Source: Sphaerolaimus hirsutus (Eukaryota; Nematoda; Chromadorea; Monhysterida; Sphaerolaimidae). From it: 64,000 bases of DNA. Of this stretch, positions 47,937 through 57,546 are shown one piece after another (position 1 is the stretch's first letter; each line of letters opens with the position of its first letter). The notes beneath the pieces were generated by a model. That model saw only the letters and a list, made by a program, of their open reading frames with translations, did no database searches and was not told the DNA's origin. Where the stretch lies: assembly GCA_964036195.1 (NCBI GenBank), contig OZ038452.1, positions 2,542,001 to 2,606,000 of the forward strand, read 5' to 3'. A program made the translations under genes and the position numbers.

Positions 47937-48654
47937 GTTATGATGGCAAAGTTTTTCTGAAAGTGTTCATAGTTTTTCAGAAAAGGAGTTTATGCGTTTG
48001 CTCAAAATTAACTCTGGTAAGGAAAAACAAATGAACGTAGGGAGGTTGTGAATGTTTTCATTTCAAAAAGTTATACTGGATATAATTTATCTGATTTTAG
48101 TGAACTTTTGAGGTCACAAATTTATGGCTGTCAATGAAATATAAAATACTTGTTTGACGTAAATAACATCACACTATAGGAATTGTTGTAGAGGAAGTAT
48201 TTTTTTGTAAAAACTAGTAAATGGGTTGTCTATTTCTGCCGGAAAGCAAGTATTTTGTATGATATTTACCTAGTATATTTATGTATTAAGAAGTCGGTAC
48301 CTATTTATTAAACGTTTGAAGTGTTTAAGGTTTTCCAAACACCGAAAAACGCCAGCGTATAGAGATAATTTCCTCTTTTCAGACCTTTATATGGCACTTA
48401 TCTGTGTAAATACATATGTAAATACATATGAAAACACCGCTAACCACAGTGTGTAAAATGCGGCACGTTACATAATAGGTAAACTTCAGTGACTCGTCGC
48501 TATGAAATTCTGTAGAATGAAACAGTCCAATACAGTTCGCTCGCCATTAAGCGGGAATTAGAGCTCAGCGTCGATTCGACGTGAAATGACGACGTGAAAT
48601 GATGTCGTGAAATTGATTATAATTGGCGTGAAATTGGCACCATAGGGGCCACAC

Positions 48655-48845
48655 AAGCTAGTTTTCAACTGAAATTTTGAAAACTCGTAAATCAGCATTG
48701 AATGTATTTGAGTTTTCTAGAGTGGGTCATTTTTACTCTTCATCAACTGTAAATGACAGGCACCTTATTCTAGAAAACTCAAATGTGTTCAATGCTGATA
48801 AACGGGTTTTCAAAATTTCAGTTGAAAACTAGCTTGTGTGGCCAC
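48655..48845. mobile_element. CACACAAGCTAG fold-back MITE
   Basis: Ends GGGCCACACAAGCTAGTTTTC and complement, with CATAG on both sides (the exact 3-5 bp duplication is ambiguous). The arms (TTTTGAAAACTCGTAAATCAG) pair almost throughout. The core is shared with copies near 350, 21500 and 59600. Confidence 0.7.
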
Positions 48846-49791
48846 ATAGTTGTTAAAACGTATTTACGTTTACTTGATAAATACGTATACTCATGTACTG
48901 CATAAATACATTTACATTTCCTCCCAAAAAAAATTTCCAGTACTCACTTACCCAGGCACTTTTTGAAAGCATGTGAGTACAGAAAGTGTATTTTAAGGGG
49001 ACAGAAAATGTCATTTTGCTGGACAGAAAGTTACAAACATACCATATTTCCTTGAAATACCCCCCGGGGGGTGATTGTTTCATAGTGCTCCCGAGAGGGG
49101 GGAGGGTTAAACGAGGGGGGTATTGCGAGGGGGGGTTATTATTTCGCAAGAAATTTTTTGAAATCCTAGTATAAAATCGTTGTTTGTGATGTGCGCTGGG
49201 GTAGAAAAATGCATCAATAACTGACATGTATAGACTCCTGTAGACTAATATTAGTACGTAGATGGTATAAACATTGTTCAAACGTGATTCCGACACTGTT
49301 TTAACGTGTGTTCTGTACTACGCAGAACACATACTGCAGTATCTGTCATGTACATTCTCTTTACACTCAATCTGGGGGGGTATTTCAAGGGGGGGGTGAT
49401 TGTTTCATAGTGGTCTCGAGAGGTGGGGGGTCAAACGAGGGGGGGGTATTTTGAGAAAATATGGTAGGACATTTTCCTAAGAAAGACTTATCAGGAGAGA
49501 AGAACACACATATTTGAAGTATTGTAGAGTAAAAATTGAAAAACACCAATTTTACATTATTTTTGTGAGAAAATACTCCTTAACATTTTCTGTGAGAAAA
49601 AATACCCAATTTCATGTTTTCCCTGAAAAATACTCATTTTTACGTTTTCTCTAAAAAAAAGTATTTTACTCACCTTTTATGCAGTGTAAAGTAAAATTAA
49701 AATACTTTGTTTGCTGTACTCAGGTGTGAGTATAAAAAATACTTTACATTTACGTTTACTTTCAAAAAGTTCAGTAATTTTAACAACTCTG
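48845..49791. mobile_element. hAT-4-type MITE split by a TA-flanked element
   Basis: Left CATAGTTGTTAAAACGTATT and right AATTTTAACAACTCTG, with TTTACGTTT/AAACGTAAA words. The TA-flanked C-run element 49040-49466 lies inside. Flanking octamers do not match well. Confidence 0.6.
49040..49466. mobile_element. TA-flanked C/G-run MITE, longer subfamily, inverted (nested)
   Basis: TACCATATTTCCTTGAAATAC at the left and TTTTGAGAAAATATGGTA at the right. Its interior is the complement of 10084-10489 (GTTCTGTACTACGCAGAACAC region). Confidence 0.75.
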
Positions 49792-50670
49792 ATTGGCACT
49801 GATCCAAGGAAACAACTAAACTTTTTTTTTTCTTTACCTATAAATGATTGGAATGAATAAAATAATGTGTGAATTAAAATACTTCCGATGGAATTCGATT
49901 TTTTAGACATAAGTATTCGCAGCTAACTGGTCCAAAATTGTATAGCTATAAGCCACTCGAGCCTACTCAAAAATAAGCGCAGCCATAAAATGTCTAGTGT
50001 CTGTCGGTACATTTCAAGTGCTGCCAAAATTTACTTAGGGATACATATAATACTACTACATCTACATGTATACAGGTAAATATATTTACTATCTAGAGCC
50101 GGGAAACTATTCCCAGTTCCGCTTTTATTTCAAATGTTGTTTTCGCAATCCACTTATGCAAGAATATTTTTCTTTCTTTTTCTTCTATTTCTTCGTTACT
50201 TTCTCACGTTCGTGAAGTAGTTTTTTATATCGGGGTTTGGAAAAACTGTTGTTTTTTTATGCAAAAGACGTAAACAAGCCTGAACACGGCAGCAATATTG
50301 GATGCGTGCCAATTTATTCAAAATATATATTTTACTACACAGTAGTTATTTTACTACACAGTCAACTGAAAAATGTTTTAAGTGGCTTTTAATTCACGTG
50401 GAAACAGAATATTTCGTTATCGATGAATTTGTTCGCAAGGGAGATCAATAAAAACTAAAACTCATTTGAAATCGATTTTTGAGTTGACCGCGAGTTGACC
50501 CCTTTCATCTCGACGCCGCGTCGTTTTGAAATTTCGCAATATGTCGAAATGCGTCCTTGGTTTGTTTGCCTTCAAAATTGGGAGGACGTGTTTGATTTGA
50601 TGGTGAAAAACCCTTCCCACATTTTTGAAAGGAGTTTGATCGCGTGCGTGGCTTTTAACACTTCCCCATT
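49792..50670. other. no gene recognised
   Basis: AT-rich. The frame at 50495-50670 (FEISQYVEMRPWF..) has a somewhat protein-like look and is cut by the MITE at 50671, but no splice partner or family was recognised. Confidence 0.35.
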
Positions 50671-50835
50671 GGCACTGCGCACACTAGTTTGATAACACGT
50701 GAAAAACTAGAAATCGAGTAATCAGCTACTAATCAGTAACTAGAAATCAGCTTTGAACGTATTTGAGTTTAATTTTGAGTTTGCTTTTTAATCTCTATCA
50801 ACCGGAGAAGTAATTAAGCTATTGTGTGCAGCGCC
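50671..50835. mobile_element. PIF/Harbinger-like MITE, 3-bp TSD ATT
   Basis: 165 bp, ends GGCACTGCGCACACTAGTTTG and ATTGTGTGCAGCGCC. ATT at 50668-50670 and 50836-50838. Confidence 0.75.
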
Positions 50836-52145
50836 ATTAGACTATGAACATATTTAGATCAATTTTACGGTGAAATTGTTTGCAGCCATGAAATTCTATT
50901 AGCAGAAATACGGTATGTGAATACCCGCCAACGAGATTTATTTAGTTTTGGCGCTTGCAGCTATGCATCTGAAGAGAGCAGAGTTGTTAAAATACCGGTA
51001 TTTTTGGAAAGCGTAAGCGTAAGCGTAAATACACTTTCCAAATTATGGGTATGGATACTAAAAGCGTAACGTATTTTTAAAATACTTAGGAAAGCGTAAA
51101 ATAAAGCGTAAGCGTAAAAAAAGTTTTACAAGGTGCTCTTGCTGTTGAGCATCAGATTACCGGATTACCGTATTTACTCAAAATACCCCTACCCAAAATG
51201 TGTCTAATTATGTCCAAAAACTGCAGTTTGGTATCTGTGCAATGCGAAACACACGTAAAAAAAATACAGAGTTATATTAGGACAGGGCTTATATCAACTA
51301 GGTAAATAGGTACATAAAGTCGGCGGACATTTCACCCTACAAAATCGGAGAGTTAGAATTCGCTCGTGAATAGAGCGAACGCGAAAACTTGTGTCCCACC
51401 CGGATGCTCGGAATTAAAAAAAGAAAATAATATTTAAAGAAAAATGGACGTTTAGCCGCGTCCGAGCGGTCCGCACCCTATTTATCTACATTTTCAACGT
51501 CGCTCGTTTCAAGCGAGAGAATTCTACTGATTAGAATATTGTCTGGCAATGTACTACATTAATATTTTTGAGTGAATCGGGTTATTAATGTCCTCAAAAC
51601 GCGTTGAATGCGACAGTTGAATATTTTGATGTCACGTTTTCGCATTCCGAGGAATAAAATACCCTATTAATGTCAACACGCCTATTTTTTCCACCTGCAT
51701 GAGACATGGGCATGAACCGAGTGAGGTTAGTTTTTAAAGAGTATGATTGATTTTTTGAAAGCTTATAACGGGTTCCCAGCCATCAATTTTTGTTGCATTT
51801 CCTTAAAGTTAGGTGCGTTCCTGCAAAGCAATGTTTCACAAAGTTGTGTTGAGCATGAGCAGAATGCAATGTGTGCATAGCGGGTGCATAACGGAATAGA
51901 TTAGACCATTCAACGAGACCACCTGTTTGCAGAATTCTTATTTTTTTTTTTGGCATCATGCCAAAACTCTGTAAATTGACGCCCATTGAGAAAACCGTAC
52001 TGTCCCTTGACCCCCCCCTCACAAATCGCCAACTATGTATCTATCTACAAAGATTCATGTAAATTCATGCCAACTTCTGCTCAAAATTGTTGATTTTCAG
52101 ACTGTTTATATACATTTTGAAATCAGTCTAGGTGTTTTATTGCCA
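50836..52145. other. no gene recognised
   Basis: A hAT-4-type left end (CAGAGTTGTTAAAATACCGG) lies at about 50988 with AGCGTAAGCGTAAA words after it. A fragment of a TA-flanked element (TACCGTATTTACTCAAAATAC) lies at about 51166. The remainder shows nothing I can assign. Confidence 0.4.
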
Positions 52146-52366
52146 CACCACACAGCGTTCAAACATTTGTACATGCTGAACTACAAATGTTGAAATCGAA
52201 ATCTAATAAACACAATGTTTTTGAAGCATGAAAATATTGGAAATTGCAACATTTTGCACATTTAGCATGCAAGCCGATTTCTTATGCTTCAAAAACATTG
52301 TGGTCTTTAGATTTTGATTTCAGCATTTGTAGTTCAGCATGTAAAAACGTTCGAATGCTGAACGCA
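52146..52366. repeat. fold-back element
   Basis: Left arm CAGCGTTCAAACATTTGTAC .. CTGAACTACAAATGTTGAAATC and right arm GATTTCAGCATTTGTAGTTC .. TTCGAATGCTGA pair over about 75 bp with few mismatches. The loop includes ATTGGAAATTGCAAC. No copies seen elsewhere in the window. Confidence 0.65.
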
Positions 52367-52388
52367 AAATTTGAGTCAGTGCATCATT

Positions 52389-53757
52389 TAGGGTTCAAAC
52401 GATGTGACTTTTCGATATCAATATTCGAAAAAAATTTCTGAAACTAGATAGTTGATATCAATACAATATGGAACCTCGATATCAATATTCGATATTAAAA
52501 AATGTCGATATTTGATATTTTGATTTACTTTTGGTATAGCAAGGCATATTTAAAGTGGCATATTGTATTTTCATGTGGTTGCACATCTAGTTAATCATCT
52601 CTTTACTGGAATGTGAATGGAACAACGTAGGGTTGGCAAGCGATTTCTTTTGAGCGATTAAAAACAAATTCCGATTTAAAAAAAAATCGCAACCCCTGTA
52701 CCGATTTAAAAAAAAATCGCTGGCAAAAATTTTGGTACTTAAGCACTAGGTAAAATGCAAAAATTTTGTGCACAAGCGCGCAGTTTCAGGTAAAAAATCA
52801 CTTAATTTCTTGTTTTCACTGCTTATGCAGCAAATTTGGTCATGTAGCATCTCTTTCTGTATGCTTTTATGTGTGTAGCATAAACTATGAATCAGTAGGG
52901 GAAGTATAAACAGTTCTGTGATGTGATTTCATCTCAAAAATCAATGAAAAGCCATTCATGTTCACTTCCAAAATGATTTAGGCAGTGTTCTCGGTAAGAA
53001 CATATGCATTTTCTACCAAGAAATTTGCAAATGGTCAATGAAATTTAATTCACACTGCAAATATAACAAATTATCTACCTCTAGAATTGAAAATAATTTT
53101 TTCCTGTTTTTCCAAAGCTCTACAGGAGTTATACTTAGACATAGGACATAACAGTACACAGAATATGATTTTATATGGCTTTTTAAGTTCATTTTTGGCC
53201 CCCTCAGGTTATTAAGACGAAAAATAGGGCTTATTTTGACTCCAGCGATAAAAAAAATTGATTTTTATTTTTTTTAAATCGGGGTCATTAAAAAAATCGA
53301 TTTTTTCCAACCCTAGGTACAAGTGATTTTGACAAGGTTTACAAAACACAAAAGTAGAACATGGAAGAAAAACATGATGAATAAATGTATCAGACAAATA
53401 ACAATTGGTAGATATTACAGTTCATACTTATAACCTAATTACTTAAGGGCATGTTGCCAAAAATAGCGTATCAGCATTTTTTGGCTTCAAATTTAGCACT
53501 CCAACAAAAATGACATTATAAATACTGTACTTTTACTCATCAAATACAATACTATAAGCACATCAGATCAATCATAAATAAAGATCTCAAAATTAAAATA
53601 ATAACTTAATTGAGGGACACAATACAGGTTCGATACATCGAAAAAATGGTCAATATTTTTTCAAAATTTTTGATATCGATATTCTCAAAATTTTCGATAT
53701 CGATATTTGATATGAAAAAGTGGTCGATATTCGATACAATATATTGTTTGAACCCTA
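52389..53757. mobile_element. hAT-7: TAGGGTTCAAAC element with 8-bp TSD, containing a hAT-2-like element
   Basis: Ends TAGGGTTCAAACGATGTGAC and ATATTGTTTGAACCCTA. Perfect duplication GCATCATT (52381-52388, 53758-53765). Sub-terminal TCGATATCAATATTCGA words occur at both ends. A TAGGGTTGG..CCAACCCTA element (52628-53315) lies inside. Confidence 0.86.
52628..53315. mobile_element. hAT-2-like element nested in hAT-7
   Basis: Ends TAGGGTTGGCAAGCGATT and TCGATTTTTTCCAACCCTA. Shares the AAATTTTTG(T/C)GC(A/G)CAAGCGCGCA segment with the 29403 copy. Flanks do not give a clean 8-bp match. Confidence 0.7.
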
Positions 53758-53765
53758 GCATCATT

Positions 53766-54187
53766 GACTATTTCCGCATATTATTCTACTATGTGCTTAT
53801 ACATCCATTCCTAGCTATTTTTCACCAAGTTTCAGAGATTTCTCTCATTTTTTTCATTTTACACCTTGAAAATCCCAATAAGTTGAACACCCATGAAACA
53901 CTGCCCAAAATGTCAGCTATCTATTCTATCCATCAGGAGAAACGATTTACTATAGATATTTACCCCCGGAATGAGCCAAATTCCTGCAGCCCTGGTTCCA
54001 AGTAATGGAGATAAAAATCAACATCAATTTATTATGCTAATTTAATGTAATCAAAGTATTTTTCACAAAAATGTTGAAAAACAAGCAAATATGTATATAA
54101 AAATAATAATGTAATTTCCAAATTCCCGATTTACTTTTTTTTCATTTTACACCTTGAAAATCGCTTGCGTTTTTTGCTTTTCTTTAG
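53766..54187. other. no gene recognised
   Basis: AT-rich. An ORF runs through 53766-54005 from the hAT-7 end but shows no family motif. Confidence 0.35.
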
Positions 54188-54264
54188 TTTTTACGTCAAA
54201 TCCCGACATTATGTGAACTTGGCAACTTCCCAAAGAGCCCGTATGGATATCCCGGAGTCGGACG
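54188..54264 (+). other. orphan candidate exon
   Basis: A 77-nt open stretch bounded by a strong acceptor (TTTTTTGCTTTTCTTTAG) and a donor (GACG/GTAATC). In the frame set by the acceptor it reads FYVKSRHYVNLATSQRARMD then IPESD, which looks protein-like. It ends in phase 1. Joined to the acceptor at 57503 it would continue as DRKFYMFIGSLKKSQW and reach a stop at about 57595, in a different frame from the Ig-EGF start. It may be part of another gene, or a chance exon. Confidence 0.3.
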
Positions 54265-56104
54265 GTAATCTTGTGTCTTTTACTCTTGTTCATACAATAT
54301 TTAACTGTATCCAAATACAAAATTAGACTTCATTGGAAAAATGTTAAGTTCACATAATGTCGGTGATCCGTTTCCGTGATGAGTGCGTATTTTATTTTTT
54401 TGTTTTTATTTTATTTTTTCGTTTGTTGGCTCCGTCCCGATCGTCAAAATATTGCGTCACAATAATGACGTCATTCACTATCCACTGGAGAGACTGACGC
54501 AAATGTTTGTAGGGCGATACGTCTGCCGACTTTACCTACTTATGTAAGCGATACCTATACGCTTATATTTTGCACTTTGAGAAAAACCCTGGGTGTATTT
54601 CAAGGAAATACGGTATCCATTATATGACCCAAAATTCCTTATCCTCACCCACGATATTGCTAGACGACCCAATTTGCACATGTGCCGCTATTTTCATGCC
54701 GTTCGCGCACACACGTTTTTTTTGGTATGCTTTCTCAATCACTTTCTGTTCCTTTCTTACTTTTTCAAAAGCGTAAAGGTGAATTTTGTGAAAAAATTTA
54801 CGTTTTAGTACCCGGGTATTTCCGCCGGGAAAGCGTAATAAAGCGTACGGGTATTTTACGAAAGCGTAAGCGTAAGTATAAATACCCATTTACCCGGGTA
54901 TTTCGGGTAAGCGTAAACACGCTTTCGCAACTCTGGAAGAGAGCCATGGCGCTTTTAACACCACTATAATCAGGAACGGCTTTGTTTCGTCATTTCATTA
55001 TCGGTTTTCATCAAATGTCAGCCCAACAAACGTCAAACAATGGCAAACCGGAATTTTGCTATTTCAGCATTATCTCATTTTAAAAAACTCGTAAAATCAA
55101 TTCTTTCGATTTTATTCACCGATAAAAATGTTTTCGAATTTTCAATTTTTTATGAATATTTTTGGTTGATAATGAATATAAAATGATGAAACAATCCAAA
55201 ACGGCAATTTCACTAATGATCTTTTCGAAGCAGCAGAAGAAAAAATGTGCCTGTGGTAAATAACAGTTTGAAGGCCACAAAACCTATTCAAAATCCGGAA
55301 GAAAAGTTCAAAATTCGATAATTGTGTGGGAAAATTCAAAAATTCGATATATCATTTTAGAAAAAAGACACCGAAAAATAAAAACACTTTTCTCCAGAAT
55401 GTTCGCTATCGTTACCCCGCCCACGGAAATCTGCATCTGTGTGTTTTGTGTATTTTTTATGTATTTAAATGTAGGTAACTATTTATGCATGCACTGAGTC
55501 ACGCATCCCGTCGCATGTGCGTTCCAATATTATTTTATGTCTCCCAACTCCCAATACAATGTTATGTTATGTTTTGTGGTGCTGTCGTCATGGCAAGGTG
55601 TCACAAAGTGTCACAACAGTATTGATTTATGTATTTATGCGCTTTTGGTGTGAAATGCACACTTTGTCACGCCTTTTTGCGATGCACAAAAAGTGTTGAG
55701 ACAGGCAATTTTTTAGTGAGGTTTTGATCGTGTTGCATCTGATCTGATGCCTCTTATTTTTCTGATTATTCAGAGGATAATAAGAACTAATATGTAGTTT
55801 GTGTATTTTTCTAGATAGTTTGTTTTTCTACTCCAGCCTTGCCATCAATAAGATCATAAATAAGGAATTGTCACTGATCCAAAGTTTAATTGATAATTAC
55901 CTGTGATTGGTGCCATGATGTTGGGTAAAGTTACATTGTGTTGTCTGTGTTCTCACACACATGTAACCTACATAAATATATTATGCTTTTATGGTTGTGT
56001 GTATATACCAAATTATAAACTGAAATCTATTTCTTTTGTGGGGTGTATGAGTAAGAGGCCAAAAGGGTGAGAAATTACTAAATAAAACTTAATGATAATT
56101 AGCT
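54265..56104. other. no gene recognised
   Basis: Contains hAT-4-type words around 54770-54936 (CCCGGGTATTTC, AAGCGTAAGCGTAAG, CGCAACTCTG) and otherwise AT-rich DNA without exon-like segments that I can support. Confidence 0.4.
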
Positions 56105-56471
56105 GAAGTCCCGTCTGGAAATACCCCCCTGCTGCCTCAAAATGGTCACTATGAATTTATATCCCCCACCCTCAAATCAACCCCCCCCCCCAAATTGAGT
56201 GTAAATGACAACAGCTGCAGTTTGTGGTCCAGGCAGTGGAGAACACAGATTAAAATAATGACTGTGCTACACTAGAAAATGGTTTTAACCATCTACATAC
56301 TTATATAAGTCTATAGACTCTTATACATGGTGCTTATTGTTCCATTTCTGCTTACATTACAAACAACAAATTAGTATTGGCAGTTCAAAAAATTTCTGGT
56401 GAAACAATAACCCCCCTACAAATTCTCTGAAAAAAATAAACCCCCTGGGGCTAATTCGAGGAAATACGGTA
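56105..56471. mobile_element. TA-flanked C-run element, longer subfamily, left end damaged
   Basis: GGAAATACCCCCCTGC at the left, TTCGAGGAAATACGGTA at the right, with AACACAGATTAAAATAATGAC and CTACATACTTATATAAGTCTA inside as in 10084-10489. Confidence 0.7.
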
Positions 56472-56634
56472 GGTATGGTATATTCTAAAACTGAATTGGT
56501 TAAAAAGGCCATAACTCATAATGATTGGCAATTGTGAAGGTGACAATTGGCAATAATGATGCTGAAATCACTTTTATCTCAATAAAGCGAATAATTCTTA
56601 AAAAATGGTTGCTAGATTTTTTTTATTACATGCA

Positions 56635-57095
56635 TACCATATGTCCTCAAAATACCCCCCTTGAAATACCCCCCTCAAAATGGCACTAAGAATTTACACC
56701 CCCCCCCCTCAAAATACCCCCTCCCAAATTTAGTGTATAGAGAATGTAAATGACAAAAGCTGCAGTTTTTCAGGCAATGCAGAACATTCATTAAAACAAT
56801 GACTGTATCATGTTAGAACAGTGTATATACAGTCTACATACTTATACAAGTCTAAAAAGTATTACACATGGCAGTTTTGTTGCATTTTTTGATGTCTGCG
56901 TACGTTTCAAGGGACAATTCAAGCGTACTGAGATTTAAAAAATTTCTGGTGAAATAATAACCCACCACCGCGAAATACCCCCCCCTCGTTTACCCCCCCC
57001 CCCCTCGTTTACCCCCCCCCCCTCGTTTACCCCCCCCTCAAAACTTCCACTCTGAAAAAATAAACACCGCGGGGGTAATTCGAGGAAATCCGGTA
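56635..57095. mobile_element. TA-flanked C-run element, longer subfamily
   Basis: TACCATATGTCCTCAAAATAC to TTCGAGGAAATCCGGTA. It contains three successive CTCGTTTACCCCCCC blocks near the right end. Confidence 0.75.
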
Positions 57096-57546
57096 TATTT
57101 GTATCATTGAAACAGAAAATTTTGATGACTGTTAAGTGTCCAAAGACTTTAAGGATACCATGAAATGGGAGTGGCAATGAGTGGAAGTATTGGAATTTTC
57201 ACATATATATTTAAAGCTATTTCGGCTCTCGAGACAATATGAGTGGGTTATGGGTCCATGAATCGCACGCCAAATACCACCACACCTTCAGAAAACAAAC
57301 CTAAACGCATTCCTTCATTCTTTCGCTGTGATTTTTACGCTGAAAAAAAATGTTTTAATCTGTGTCCAATTTAATGTAAAAACGTGCCCGTGCGCAACTT
57401 TACAACTTTGGTAATATTAATTTTATGTCCGCCTTGCATAAATTCATTTTTTTTGCACGTCACGTTTGACGTTTTCCAATTTATAGTCAACTTTCACTTG
57501 CAGATAGAAAATTCTACATGTTCATTGGATCTCTAAAAAAGTCACA

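Noticed and set aside
48837..49799. 8-bp duplication for the hAT-4-type element 48845-49791
   Set aside because: Octamers TGTGGCCA and ATTGGCAC match at only four positions, so it is not counted among the perfect cases.
54593..54969. ORFs of 71-95 codons on both strands
   Set aside because: They overlap hAT-4-type repeat words and each other, with no domain signature.
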